Origin: Arthrobacter jiangjiafuii
GTDB lineage: Bacteria; Actinomycetota; Actinomycetes; Actinomycetales; Micrococcaceae
Length of the DNA stretch: 64,000 nt
Assembly: GCF_018622995.1 (NCBI RefSeq)
Contig: NZ_CP076022.1
Coordinates: forward strand, 2,356,001 to 2,420,000
Direction: 5' to 3'
The notes below the pieces were generated by a model. That model saw nothing but the letters and a program-made list of their open reading frames with translations. It did not search any database and was not told where the DNA came from. Below are positions 46,519-56,162 of the stretch, one piece after another. Position 1 is the first letter of the stretch, and every line of letters begins with the position of its first letter. A program made the translations under genes and the position numbers.

Positions 46519-47345
46519 TGGCGGCGAACAAGTCGAACAAACCGAACGACGCCGGCCGTTCCCCGTCGCGGCTGCTGCGCGGCATTGGCGCGCACGCCAC
46601 CATTACCGAGGACGGCTTCAACCCGGGCGCCTGGGTGTTGAGCATCGGCGGCGCGGAACAATCCCACGTGAACCTGGCGCATCCGGAGGAGATCTTCTAC
46701 GAGTACCTGCGCCGGATCGGCAATGTCCTGGACCTGGCGGCACCGGCCGGCGAACCGCTACGGACCCTGCATCTGGGCGCCGGGGCATTGACGCTGACCC
46801 GGTACCTGCAGGCCACCCGGCCCGGCTCGGAGCAGCATGCGGTGGAGCTGGAGCGGGAGCTGCTGGACTTTGTGCTGGCGCATTTGCCGCTGCCGGAGGG
46901 AACCGTGCTGGAGACGGTGATCGGCGACGCCCGGGACGCCCTCTCCCGCTACGAGCCCGGGTCCTTTGAGGCGATCGTGCTGGACGTCTTCTCCGGCGCG
47001 GATGCCCCGGAGCACCTGACCACGACGGAGTTTTATGCCGAGGCCGCTGCCCTGCTCTCCCCCGCCGGCGTGCTGCTGGTAAACGTGGGCGACGATCCTG
47101 GGCTGGCCTTCTGCCGGCGGCAGGTCCGAAACCTGCAGGCGGGAATGTCAGGGATTCCCGAAGCCGGATTCGCGGCGCTGGCCGAGAAGTCCATGTTCAC
47201 CGGCCGCTATCCGGGGAACATCGTCCTGGCGGCCACTGCCTTTCCGTGGCCCGAAGACTGGACCACTGCCCTGCTAGCCGCGGGTCCGCACCCGGCGGAT
47301 GTCCTGACCGGGGAGCGGCTGGACGTTTTTGCGTCGGGTTCCTAG
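46518..47345 (+). CDS. Spermidine-synthase-like SAM-fold protein
   Basis: 275 residues of the spermidine synthase/PMT fold: LHLGAGALTLTRYLQATRPG (glycine-rich loop), VELERELLDFV, and VLDVFSGADAPEHLTTTEFY. Proteins of this type in Actinobacteria are often annotated as fused-family spermidine synthases but mostly lack demonstrated polyamine activity. Co-translated with the aminotransferase; converges on rsmD with a 12-base gap. Confidence 0.8.
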   Translation: MAANKSNKPNDAGRSPSRLLRGIGAHATITEDGFNPGAWVLSIGGAEQSHVNLAHPEEIFYEYLRRIGNVLDLAAPAGEPLRTLHLGAGALTLTRYLQATRPGSEQHAVELERELLDFVLAHLPLPEGTVLETVIGDARDALSRYEPGSFEAIVLDVFSGADAPEHLTTTEFYAEAAALLSPAGVLLVNVGDDPGLAFCRRQVRNLQAGMSGIPEAGFAALAEKSMFTGRYPGNIVLAATAFPWPEDWTTALLAAGPHPADVLTGERLDVFASGS

Positions 47346-47357
47346 GAGGTCCGGGGC

Positions 47358-47981
47358 CTAGGAGCCGGCGGCGTCTGCAGCGGCGTCGTCGTCGTCGGCA
47401 ATGTCGTCGGCGGCCTGCGCGGGCTCGGCAAACCACAGCGTGGTTTCCCCGTACTTGCGTTCGCTGAAGCGTTCCATCCCGGCCGGCCACACCGGTTCCG
47501 GCGAGCGGGTGGAACGTTCCAGGACGACGACGGCACCCTCGGCCAGGTGCCGCGGCAGCGCCCGCAGCACGGCGTTCAGGTCATCCTCGTCCAGGTCGTA
47601 CGGCGGATCCAGGAAGACCAGGTCCCAGGTGACATCGGCGGGAACGCGCAGCAGGTAGGTATCGGCCTTGGCGCGGTGCACGTTCACGACGGAGCGGCCG
47701 GCGGCGTCGTTGATCAGCTTGGCGTTCTGCTTGCAGGTGCCGGCGGCCTTGTCGGCCAGTTCCACCAGGTCCACGGAGACCGCTCCGCGGCTGGCGCTTT
47801 CCACGCCCAGGGCACCGGATCCGGCGAAGAGGTCCAGCACGCGGGCGCCGGCGAGGATGTCGTAGGACTCCAGCCGGGAGAAGAGCGCCTCCTTCACGCG
47901 GTCCGTGGTGGGACGGGTTCCGGTTCCGGGAACACTGGTCAGGGAGGTTCCGCCGGCGGTTCCGGCAATGATGCGGCTCAT
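47358..47981 (-). CDS. rsmD: 16S rRNA (guanine966-N2)-methyltransferase
   Basis: 207 residues. SAM motif VLDLFAGSGALGVE, catalytic FLDPPYD (NPPY-like), N-terminal IIAGTAGG and RPTTDRVKEALF. The C-terminus is an acidic low-complexity tail of Ala and Asp (DDIADDDDAAADAAGS). Separated from recG by a hairpin at 48019. Confidence 0.95.
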   Translation of the reverse strand: MSRIIAGTAGGTSLTSVPGTGTRPTTDRVKEALFSRLESYDILAGARVLDLFAGSGALGVESASRGAVSVDLVELADKAAGTCKQNAKLINDAAGRSVVNVHRAKADTYLLRVPADVTWDLVFLDPPYDLDEDDLNAVLRALPRHLAEGAVVVLERSTRSPEPVWPAGMERFSERKYGETTLWFAEPAQAADDIADDDDAAADAAGS

Positions 47982-48018
47982 GGGTTTTACTTTATCGGGC
48001 TTTGGCCGGGCGTCTTGT

Positions 48019-48046
48019 CGGATCTGCCCGCTTCCGGGCAGATCCG
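48019..48046 (-). terminator. Hairpin downstream of recG
   Basis: Perfect 12-bp stem (48019-48030 with 48035-48046), loop CTTC, ten bases after the recG stop on the minus strand. No clear T tract. Confidence 0.55.
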
Positions 48047-48056
48047 GCCGTCGGGC

Positions 48057-50276
48057 TTAGCCGCGGTCCAGGAAGGCTTCCTTCTCGGGGTTGAGATAGT
48101 CCTCGATGGCCTCGTTCAACGCCGGATACTCCGCCAGATCAGGGTCCTCCGCCACCAGGGCCGTGGCATGGGCGCGAGCCTTCTCGATGAGCGGCTCGTC
48201 CTGGATGGCGCGCAGCAGCTTCAGCGTGGAGCGTCCGCCGGACTGCGAGGCGCCCAGGATGTCGCCTTCACGCCGCAGCTCCAGGTCCTTGCGGGAGAGC
48301 TCAAAGCCGTCGGTGGTGGCGGCCACTGCTTCGAGGCGCTCGCGGCTGGGGTGCCCGGGCTCGAGCCGGGTAACCAGCAGTGCGGTCCCGGGCAGCCCGC
48401 CGCGGCCCACCCGTCCGCGGAGCTGGTGGAGCTGGGAGATGCCGAAGCGGTCGGCGTCCATGATCACCATTAGGGAGGCGTTGTGCACGTCCACGCCCAC
48501 TTCGATAACGGTGGTGGAGACCAGCAGGTCGATGTCTCCGCGGTTGAAGGCGGCCATGGTTTCGGTTTTTTCCGCCGGGTCCAGGCGGCCGTGCAGCAGC
48601 CCGATCCGGACTCCGGCGAGCGCCGGGGTCTCGGAGAGCTGCTGGAACATTTCGTTGACCGAGGCCAGGTCGAGCTTCTCGGCCCTTCCGGGCGGGGTTG
48701 GTCCGTAGTCGAGCAGGGCGAGCTCGGAGCCCGGCTCCTCTTCCTTCTCACCGATTTTGGGGCAGACCACGTACACCTGCCGCCCGGCACTGATCTCCTC
48801 GCGGGCGCGCTCCCAGATGCGCCGACCCCAGGCCGGCTTTTCGGCCAGCGGAGCCATGTACGTGGAGATCGGAGCCCTACCCGCGGGCAGCTCGGTCAGC
48901 GTGGAGACATTGAGATCGCCGAAAACAGTCATGGCTACGGTCCGGGGAATGGGCGTGGCCGTCATGACCAGCAGGTGCGGAGTGCTCCGGCCCTTGGTGC
49001 GCAGGATGTCGCGCTGTTCGACGCCGAACCGGTGCTGTTCATCGACGACGACCAGCCCCAGGTCCGCGAACTGAACGTGCTCGGAGAGTAGGGCGTGGGT
49101 GCCGACGACAATTCCAGCGGCGCCACTGGCGGCATCGAGCAGGGCGGCGCGGCGCTGCGCGGTGTTCATGGAGCCGGTCAGCAACGTGACTTGGGTGGCG
49201 TCGTCGTCACTCCCCAACCGTCCGCCCTGGCCCAGCGGACCCAGGGTCCTGGTAATGGATTCGTAGTGCTGGGCGGCGAGGACCTCGGTAGGGGCCAGCA
49301 GTGCTGCCTGCCCTCCCGCATCGATGACCTGCAGCATGGCGCGCAGGGCCACCAGGGTCTTGCCGGATCCCACCTCGCCCTGCAGCAGCCGGTTCATCGG
49401 ATACGGACGGGCCAGGTCTTCGGCCAGTTCCCGGCCGACGTCGAACTGGCCGTTCGTGAGCGTGAACGGCAGGGCGGCGTCGAATTTATCCAACAACCCG
49501 CCGGCGCGGGGCGGGCGGGCGGTGGCGTCCTCCTGCGCGGCGAAACTGCGCCGGCGGGCCAGTGCCGTCTGCAGCACCAGGGCTTCCTGATAGCGGAAAC
49601 GGTGCCGGGCCTTGTACGCCTCGCCGATTTCCGCCGGACGGTGGATCATTTCGTAGGCTTCCACCAGCCCGACCAGATGCTCGGACTCCCGGATGGGCTG
49701 CGGAATGGGATCGCGCAGGCGTTCGGTCTCCATGGTGTCCAGCAACTGGTCCACTGCCTTTTTGATGTCCCAGCTGTTGAACTTAGCGGTGGCCGGATAC
49801 ACGGGGATGGGACGCTTGGCCTCTTCTTCGTCGTCGGCTTCGTCGTTGAGCACCACATAGTTGGGGTTGGTCAGGGTGAGCTGGCTCTTGTAGACGCCCA
49901 CCTTGCCGGAGAACATGGCGCGGGTACCGACGGTGAGTTCCTTCTGCGCGGTCCAGCCATTAAAGAAGGTCAGATGCAGCAGGCCCAGGGCGCCTGAGGC
50001 GTCATCGGCAACCGTCACCTCCAAGAGGGTTCCCTTGCGGGTCTGCATACGCCGCGCGTTGGCGCTCTGCACCCGGGCGATCAGCGTGACGTCCTCGTCG
50101 TACGGGATGTCAGCGATCGGGGTGAGCTCCCCGCGCTCCAGGTAACGGCGCGGGAAATGATGCAGCAGGTCGCCCACGGTTTCCAGGCCCAACTGCTTGT
50201 GCAGCTTGGTAGCGGAGGGCTTGCCGATGCGCCGTTCGAGCGGGAAATCCAGTTCCGGGGGAACGTTAGACTTCAT
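48057..50276 (-). CDS. recG: ATP-dependent DNA helicase RecG
   Basis: 739 residues. Reverses stalled replication forks. N-terminal wedge/OB domain (DVTLIARVQSANARRMQTRK), then helicase motifs GEVGSGKTLVAL, VVDEQHRFGVEQRD, MTATPIPRTVAM, QLRGRVGRG. Starts inside the last 11 bases of the DAK2 gene, so they are coupled. Length is normal. Confidence 0.97.
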   Translation of the reverse strand: MKSNVPPELDFPLERRIGKPSATKLHKQLGLETVGDLLHHFPRRYLERGELTPIADIPYDEDVTLIARVQSANARRMQTRKGTLLEVTVADDASGALGLLHLTFFNGWTAQKELTVGTRAMFSGKVGVYKSQLTLTNPNYVVLNDEADDEEEAKRPIPVYPATAKFNSWDIKKAVDQLLDTMETERLRDPIPQPIRESEHLVGLVEAYEMIHRPAEIGEAYKARHRFRYQEALVLQTALARRRSFAAQEDATARPPRAGGLLDKFDAALPFTLTNGQFDVGRELAEDLARPYPMNRLLQGEVGSGKTLVALRAMLQVIDAGGQAALLAPTEVLAAQHYESITRTLGPLGQGGRLGSDDDATQVTLLTGSMNTAQRRAALLDAASGAAGIVVGTHALLSEHVQFADLGLVVVDEQHRFGVEQRDILRTKGRSTPHLLVMTATPIPRTVAMTVFGDLNVSTLTELPAGRAPISTYMAPLAEKPAWGRRIWERAREEISAGRQVYVVCPKIGEKEEEPGSELALLDYGPTPPGRAEKLDLASVNEMFQQLSETPALAGVRIGLLHGRLDPAEKTETMAAFNRGDIDLLVSTTVIEVGVDVHNASLMVIMDADRFGISQLHQLRGRVGRGGLPGTALLVTRLEPGHPSRERLEAVAATTDGFELSRKDLELRREGDILGASQSGGRSTLKLLRAIQDEPLIEKARAHATALVAEDPDLAEYPALNEAIEDYLNPEKEAFLDRG

Positions 50277-51276
50277 GGGCCTCGTGGATTCCGCTGCCCT
50301 CGGGAATCTCGTTGGTCTCGTGCCCGTCGGCGGAGAGTTCGGTGATGGTGAGGTTGGTGGGTTCGCCGACGGTGCGCAGCAGGTCGATGGCGGAACCGGC
50401 GTCGGGCGTGTGCACGTGCACCCGCCAGCGGTAGCCGTCCTCCACTGCGTTGACCGCGCTCATGATCACCGAGTCCCCCAGCTCATCGAGCTGCAGGCGC
50501 AGGGTGGCAGCATCCAGCGGGCTCAGGTTGATGAGGCACATGACCTCTACGCCCTCCATCCGGGGCATGTCGCTGTGGATGTGCGGTGCCTGGACGTCGT
50601 AGCCGTGCAGGCCGTCCAGCAGTTCCTCCTGCAGCTCCTCGCCGAGCGCCGCGGCGCGCATGGCGTCCAGGACGAGCAGGAAGCCCACCCCTCCGGCGTC
50701 CACTACTTTGGCCTGGGTGAGCGCGTCCAGCTGGAGTTCGGTGTGCACGACGGCGGCCAGGGCCGCGTCCATCATGGTGCGCAGGGTGGCGGCCAGGCCA
50801 ACGTTGGAATCATCGCCGGCCTGCGCGGCTTCGGTGTCCATGGCGGCGCGGGCGGCTTCCTCCAGCACCGAAAGCATGGTTCCCGGAACCGGGTCGCTGA
50901 GAACCGACCAGGACCGCAGCTGGGCGCGCTCCAGTGCCGTGGCCAGCAGCGGCGCGGAGAGCCGGGTGTTGCCCTGCAGCGGTTCGGCCATGGCGGTCAG
51001 GAAGACCGAGATCAGGGTGCCGGAGTTGCCGCGGGCATCTTCCATGGCGGCGCGGCCGGCAATGGCCAGGAGTTCACCGATGTCAGCGGTGTCGGCTTCG
51101 GAGGCGGCGCGGGACGCGGCCCGAAGGGTGAGGTAGAGATTGGTGCCGGTGTCGCCGTCGGCTACGGGGAAGATGTTGATCGCGTTGAGACGGTCGCTGT
51201 GGTTGCCCAGGGAGACTTCGGCGTTACTCAACCATCGCTTCAGTGCCTGTGCGTTCGCAGTGATTTTGGTCTGCAA
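50266..51276 (-). CDS. DAK2-domain protein, YloV/FakA-like
   Basis: 336 residues from TTG. DAK2 domain motif INIFPVADGDTGTNLYLTL, DARGNSGTLIS, and a C-terminal DegV-associated part. FakA kinases phosphorylate fatty acids bound to FakB; this protein is shorter than the ~550-residue FakA, so whether it is an active kinase is unclear. No start better than TTG (TTGCAGACC) is found before the conserved part; frame is open to 51459. Overlaps recG. Confidence 0.8.
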   Translation of the reverse strand: MQTKITANAQALKRWLSNAEVSLGNHSDRLNAINIFPVADGDTGTNLYLTLRAASRAASEADTADIGELLAIAGRAAMEDARGNSGTLISVFLTAMAEPLQGNTRLSAPLLATALERAQLRSWSVLSDPVPGTMLSVLEEAARAAMDTEAAQAGDDSNVGLAATLRTMMDAALAAVVHTELQLDALTQAKVVDAGGVGFLLVLDAMRAAALGEELQEELLDGLHGYDVQAPHIHSDMPRMEGVEVMCLINLSPLDAATLRLQLDELGDSVIMSAVNAVEDGYRWRVHVHTPDAGSAIDLLRTVGEPTNLTITELSADGHETNEIPEGSGIHEAHEV

Positions 51277-51417
51277 AGTGATCCCATTCCATGCTGGCAC
51301 TGGTGTTCCGGACGCCGGGCCCCGTTGCCCTCGTGCCGGTTTGGTCAGTAGGAAGCCTACCGCAGCTACCTTGGCGGTGCCGATAACGATTTGCACAAAT
51401 GTGGGAAGGTTGAGCCT

Positions 51418-51657
51418 ATGGCGCACAAGCAGTACCCGGACATTGCCGCGGCTAGACACCTGAGCACGGCACGTCTTTCAGGCGAAGCCGAGTCCTTTGA
51501 GGTCACCACAGCTGACAGAGTGCCAACGCCGGCCGCACCGACTAAATCTCAGCTGACCACCCGCTACCGGCGGCAGAAAATTGCGGTAATCGTGATCATC
51601 ACGCTCGTCTCGGTTTCCGTCCCCTCACTCGCCGTTCTGCTTTTCCTCTTCGGCTAG
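51418..51657 (+). CDS. Small C-terminally anchored membrane protein
   Basis: 79 residues: a polar N-terminal half (MAHKQYPDIAAARHLSTARL) and a single hydrophobic helix at about 56-78 (IAVIVIITLVSVSVPSLAVL) after RYRRQK. GGGAAGG lies eight bases before the ATG. The orientation (positive residues before the helix, end at the membrane) suggests a type II or tail-anchored protein. Not recognised. Divergent from the DAK2 gene; first gene of the wall-polymer side. Confidence 0.55.
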   Translation: MAHKQYPDIAAARHLSTARLSGEAESFEVTTADRVPTPAAPTKSQLTTRYRRQKIAVIVIITLVSVSVPSLAVLLFLFG

Positions 51658-51765
51658 CTTTGACTCTGAAATTACGGTTGACAGCCAGAACAAGAACAAC
51701 GTAAAAGCCATCGGCTACGCTGGGGATCTACACATCACTGTTCTTGCTTTGCTGGGGGTTGGATC

Positions 51766-52914
51766 TTGCCTGTTGTTATGCCCATTTACGGGACGCGTCC
51801 TGAAGCTATAAAAATGGCGCCCATCGTGGCGGAGCTAAAGAAATCAAAAGTGCTGGACTGCTTCGTGACGGTCACCGGGCAGCACCGTTCCATGCTAGAT
51901 CAGGTCAACAACCTCTTCGGAATCGAACCCGACCACGACCTGAACATTTTCGAACCCGGGCAGTCCCTGAACGGCATCCTTGCCCGAACCATCGACGGCT
52001 TGGAGAAGCTCTTTAGCGTTAACCGGCCGGACGCCGTCATTGTTCAGGGTGACACCACCACCTCCACCGCCGCTGCCATGGCTGCGTTCTACCACGGCAT
52101 CCCGGTGGTGCATGTTGAAGCCGGGTTGCGAAGTGGAAACCCATCCTCCCCCTTCCCAGAGGAAGGCAACCGCAAGATTACGTCACAGATTGCTTCCCTG
52201 CATCTGGCGCCGACTGAGGGAAGCCGGCGGAACCTGTTAGCCGAGAACATCAATCCAGCTGACATTGTGGTCACTGGAAACACCGTTATCGACGCGCTCT
52301 TGGCGACCGTGGAGAAGAATGTTCCGTTTTCGGACCCCGATCTTGAGGAACTCGCGGCTTCCGACCAGCGGGTCCTGCTGGTGACCACGCATCGCCGTGA
52401 GAACCAAGGCGAGACCATGCAAGGAATCGGCCGCGCGCTGGCCCGCATTGCCCTCGCCGAACCTGATCTGACGATTGTCCTCCCCGTTCACAGCAATCCG
52501 TTGGTCCGGAAGGCCGTACTGCCACACTTGGACGGGCTGGCTAACGTTCTTGTTACTGAACCGTTGGAATACGGCGAGTTCACCCGGCTATTATCCCTAG
52601 CCCACATCGTCCTGACCGATTCCGGAGGGGTCCAGGAAGAAGCCCCCAGCCTGGGTGTACCGGTACTTGTTATGCGGGCAAACACCGAGCGGCCGGAAGC
52701 TGTGCAAGCCGGCGTCGTGAAACTCATCGGCACGGATGAAGACCGCATCGTTTCCGAAGTGGAGCGCTTGCTGCACGACCGGGATTCCTTCCACTCCATG
52801 TCCGAGGCGATGAATCCCTATGGGGATGGTACGGCTGCTGCACGTAGCGTAGCGGCTATTCAGCGACTCACTTGCGGTGCCAGCAACAATCTCCCCAATT
52901 CAACTCGTTTCTAA
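51766..52914 (+). CDS. wecB: UDP-N-acetylglucosamine 2-epimerase (non-hydrolysing)
   Basis: 382 residues from TTG, 378 from the ATG at 51778. Makes UDP-ManNAc, used in the linkage unit of wall teichoic acids and in other glycopolymers. Motifs: GTRPEAIKMAP, VQGDTTTSTAAAMAAF, VEAGLRSG, TTHRRENQG, LTDSGGVQEEAPSLGVPVLV and RANTERPEAV. GGGGG before the TTG supports it. Twelve bases before the glycosyltransferase gene; same strand. Confidence 0.92.
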   Translation: MPVVMPIYGTRPEAIKMAPIVAELKKSKVLDCFVTVTGQHRSMLDQVNNLFGIEPDHDLNIFEPGQSLNGILARTIDGLEKLFSVNRPDAVIVQGDTTTSTAAAMAAFYHGIPVVHVEAGLRSGNPSSPFPEEGNRKITSQIASLHLAPTEGSRRNLLAENINPADIVVTGNTVIDALLATVEKNVPFSDPDLEELAASDQRVLLVTTHRRENQGETMQGIGRALARIALAEPDLTIVLPVHSNPLVRKAVLPHLDGLANVLVTEPLEYGEFTRLLSLAHIVLTDSGGVQEEAPSLGVPVLVMRANTERPEAVQAGVVKLIGTDEDRIVSEVERLLHDRDSFHSMSEAMNPYGDGTAAARSVAAIQRLTCGASNNLPNSTRF

Positions 52915-52926
52915 CAAGGAAATAAT

Positions 52927-54810
52927 GTGGCGAAGTTCCCCGAAGGCAGATATACCATGGTCAACGCTTCTGTCAGGGAAAGTTACGGTGGAGCAACCCG
53001 GTCCCAGCTTCTCCGGGCACGTCTCTTCGCGCAGAACGCTGGCCAATCCGTTGATGTGATTACCTTCGACGTTTACCCAGAGTATGAAAGTGAGCGGCAC
53101 CTATTGGCGGAGGCTGGATTGACCTGCCCGGGTGTAAGCCTGCTGAATCTCCACGAAGAGCTGTCCTCGGAAACTGACTTGGAGCGATTTAGAAACACCG
53201 ATTCCACAAACATACCCGAATGGTTCCATTCGCTTTCCGATATTCCATTTGTAATGGAATATACGAGCAGCGGGCAACCCTGGCGTCGCAAGTATGACGC
53301 TACGGGCACCAATCGGTCCTTTTTCTTCTCTTACCTCCGACCAGACGGGACGGTCTATGCCACGATTGATCGACGCATAGGTGGAACCGACTGGGACCGC
53401 AACGAGCGTGGAACCGTTGTTGTCAGAAACGACGGATCCCCTATCGGTTTCTATGCAAGAAAGAGCGCATTGATAAGTCGATGGATAAAGATCCTCGGAG
53501 AAGGCGAAACAGATCATTTTCTCATTTTCGACTCGAAAGAATCCGGATACCTCATTGCAGAGGAAAACAGGGAAACTAATCAGCACTTCATACTTCTTGC
53601 GCACACCCCACATTTGCAGCCACCACGGCAATGGGATTCGCCGCCAGCCTCCTTTGACTGGGGTGAAACCATGAAAAGCCTAGCACTCTGGGATGGATTT
53701 GTTGTTCTTAGCGAAGCCCACAAGAATGACCTCAATCTTAGATATGGCGACAGGAATAACATTTATGTTATTCCTCATCCGGCCGTTGATATAGTACCCG
53801 ATACAGACTCGACAAAGCGAGACCCGGACCTTGCACTCATTGTCTGTCGACTAGAAAACCAAAAGCGACTTCAAGACGCGATCCATGCCTTTGCTCATGT
53901 ATTGGAAAAGCGTCCTACTGCTCGTCTGGAGATATACGGGACTGGGTCCAAACTCCAGGAATGGACCGATCTCGTCAAAAGTCTGAACATCTCGAACTCT
54001 GTGCTGTTCATGGGATACGAACCCAGACCGGAGAGGCAATACGAGCGCGCGTCTGTTTTTATCATGACGAGCCTATTTGAGGCGCAGCCACTATCCCTAT
54101 TGGAGGCCTTAGCCCATGGATGCCCAATAGTGTCTTACGATATCAAATACGGTCCGGCCGAAATGGTGCGCCAAGGATCTAATGGCTTCCTCAGCCCCGA
54201 AGGCAATATCAAAACGCTTTCTGAGGATATTCTCAGGGTTTTCAGCAGTGACATCGCAACAATGTCGGCATCCTCGATCGATTTAGCTCGACAGTTCAGC
54301 GTTCCAATCTTCCTGGATAAATGGTGCCGGTTATTTGAGAGCGTAAAGATCCAGAAGGCACAACGAGTTAGTATTATTTCATCATCGCTAGAGGTTCAGC
54401 GCGTCAGTGCAGTCGGGGCTTCACCTATTGCCATCGCGTTGAGCAATGAGGGTATCGGAGTTAGACTCCGTGCCTCCCACCTCAGAATAGGTGGACGTCT
54501 CATTGTCACTGCGCTTTATGAAGGAGCCGATCGACCCGCCGGCCTCCGAGTAGCTGTTCGGATCCACAGCACGGAGGGGGAAGTACAATATCTCCCGAAC
54601 ACTCTTAGTGAGCTGGAGGATGATAACCAGTTTGATCTAAACTGGACGATCGCAGAAGATGATCTCTCACGGCTACGCTCAAACGCATCCTTGTTCTACG
54701 AGGTTACTTGGAACAACGACCAGCGACTTCTGGAAATACCCTTGGATGCAGAACTGTTTCTAAACTTATCAGCGTCTAATCATAAAGACCTAGCCGAGGG
54801 CGCCTCATGA
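52927..54810 (+). CDS. GT4 glycosyltransferase, GtfA/TagE/TarM-like
   Basis: 627 residues, GTG start with AAGGAA six bases upstream. N-terminal part (1-270) with DGTVYATIDRR is typical of GtfA/TagE-type enzymes that have a long N-terminal extension. C-terminal GT-B domain: LIVCRLENQKRLQDAIHAF, then SLFEAQPLSLLEALAHGCPI, with EX7E-type E residues. The last 130 residues (about 490-627) look like a beta domain. Such enzymes glucosylate polyol-phosphate polymers or serine-rich surface proteins; acceptor here unknown. Coupled by ATGA overlap with the next gene. Noticeably A/T-rich. Confidence 0.82.
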   Translation: MAKFPEGRYTMVNASVRESYGGATRSQLLRARLFAQNAGQSVDVITFDVYPEYESERHLLAEAGLTCPGVSLLNLHEELSSETDLERFRNTDSTNIPEWFHSLSDIPFVMEYTSSGQPWRRKYDATGTNRSFFFSYLRPDGTVYATIDRRIGGTDWDRNERGTVVVRNDGSPIGFYARKSALISRWIKILGEGETDHFLIFDSKESGYLIAEENRETNQHFILLAHTPHLQPPRQWDSPPASFDWGETMKSLALWDGFVVLSEAHKNDLNLRYGDRNNIYVIPHPAVDIVPDTDSTKRDPDLALIVCRLENQKRLQDAIHAFAHVLEKRPTARLEIYGTGSKLQEWTDLVKSLNISNSVLFMGYEPRPERQYERASVFIMTSLFEAQPLSLLEALAHGCPIVSYDIKYGPAEMVRQGSNGFLSPEGNIKTLSEDILRVFSSDIATMSASSIDLARQFSVPIFLDKWCRLFESVKIQKAQRVSIISSSLEVQRVSAVGASPIAIALSNEGIGVRLRASHLRIGGRLIVTALYEGADRPAGLRVAVRIHSTEGEVQYLPNTLSELEDDNQFDLNWTIAEDDLSRLRSNASLFYEVTWNNDQRLLEIPLDAELFLNLSASNHKDLAEGAS

Positions 54811-55880
54811 GTTCGTCATCAACTTTATTTCGCTCGCTTGCATACCCATTGGCTGACCTGATTGATGATCTCAAGACCGGCGAATACAAATACATTCATT
54901 TATCAGATCCTGAAAACTTACTCGACAATAGACCTCTACTACTTGCAGCCCATCGGAACTCCAAAGTAAAGAACATAGTCATCGAGCTCGCCAAAATGGG
55001 CTATTACGTATACCACATGGTGGACGGCGTCGCCCGATTCGTCTTGGAAAGTCACATACCGCAAATGTGGCATAGCGTCCGTGAAGGTCAATATTTGAGC
55101 TCTCCGGACGGTGTGGTCTATAGCTTCCAGGAGCCAAAATCGGGAGGGCCTATCCGCAATATGGTCGTCGTTTTTTCATCGATAGGTGGAGACATATTCG
55201 GGAATGGATTGTCCCGCTATTTTACACAGAACTTCCGATCCATTCAAAAGCATGTCCCGGCCGATACTGCAATTCTTCGCATTGCGGATATCGGAGGCGT
55301 TGTCGGCTCATTCTATTTGGACACTCATTATGCACCGCGCAATACGAAACGAGTGGGCAACCTAATCGAATCCATGCGCATAGCTAATTCTCTCGACAAA
55401 GACTCAGTGATCACCTATGGCGCATCTAAAGGAGCAACTGGGGCGCTATTTCATGCCATCAATAGCGACTACAGATGCGTCTGTGTTGAGCCTATCGTAA
55501 ACGATCACTACTATGAGACCCGATTTGGCGATACACACTTCACTGCTGCAGATATTTTTGTCGAAAAAAAAGAACATACGTTCGCCCGTGCGATAGAGAC
55601 GTACAAGCGAAGGGCGCCGAGTACGTCCGCTAAAGATCATGAATCAAGGATCATAGTCGTCTATTCTACTCAGTCCCCCCAAGCTCCCTACCTGCGGGAG
55701 ATCATCGGCAATCATCTGACTAAAGACATGAGTCTTATTGATTTCCGCCATCCTCAGATATCGGATCATCCTGATGTCAGTCCGCAGTCTCTTAATCTAG
55801 TGACTATGTACCTTAACATGATGTGTTATGGGATTCCATCCGAGGGCGGGCACTTCGAGTTTTCATGCGAAGCGCCCTAA
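54807..55880 (+). CDS. XcbB/CpsF-like alpha/beta-hydrolase-fold capsule protein
   Basis: 357 residues. A nucleophile elbow is visible: YGASKGATGALFHA, Ser207; an earlier VVFSSIGGD is the strand before the oxyanion site, and the C-terminal GGHFEF gives a likely catalytic His349. The pattern resembles XcbB/CpsF capsule proteins and the Asp2 O-acetyl transferase/hydrolase of accessory Sec loci, which stands near GtfA genes. Predicted to acylate or deacylate the glycopolymer. Function by resemblance only. Downstream lies an IS remnant, not the rest of a capsule locus. Confidence 0.6.
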   Translation: MSSSSTLFRSLAYPLADLIDDLKTGEYKYIHLSDPENLLDNRPLLLAAHRNSKVKNIVIELAKMGYYVYHMVDGVARFVLESHIPQMWHSVREGQYLSSPDGVVYSFQEPKSGGPIRNMVVVFSSIGGDIFGNGLSRYFTQNFRSIQKHVPADTAILRIADIGGVVGSFYLDTHYAPRNTKRVGNLIESMRIANSLDKDSVITYGASKGATGALFHAINSDYRCVCVEPIVNDHYYETRFGDTHFTAADIFVEKKEHTFARAIETYKRRAPSTSAKDHESRIIVVYSTQSPQAPYLREIIGNHLTKDMSLIDFRHPQISDHPDVSPQSLNLVTMYLNMMCYGIPSEGGHFEFSCEAP

Positions 55881-56162
55881 GTTTCTTCAGTTGAATGCTT
55901 GGAATGACATTTTGAATTGCTTCTGCCATGGCTGAAGCACCCCAGGATGCACATGTCGTCTTCACTGTCGTTTACAAGATCTCGCGTTGGAACGCATCCG
56001 AGATTAACCGGGTAGTCATGCTTCGTGGGAACTAATTCCGCAAGGTAGCAAAAAGGGCCGACAGATACCGCCCCGAGGAATATCCGGGATGCGCGATCTT
56101 TCCTCACGGCCGCTGCTCTGCCCGCTCGCCCAGCCGCTGTTGTGGCGGGTGGCCGTCAACGT

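Noticed and set aside
51678-51700. Promoter for wecB starting with TTGACA
   Set aside because: A good -35 hexamer is present, but the -10 at 17-18 bases (GTAAAA) is weak, so I did not list it.
54807-55880. Accessory Sec (SecA2/Asp) export locus
   Set aside because: Only GtfA- and Asp2-like features are present; SecA2, SecY2, Asp1, Asp3 and a serine-rich adhesin are absent.
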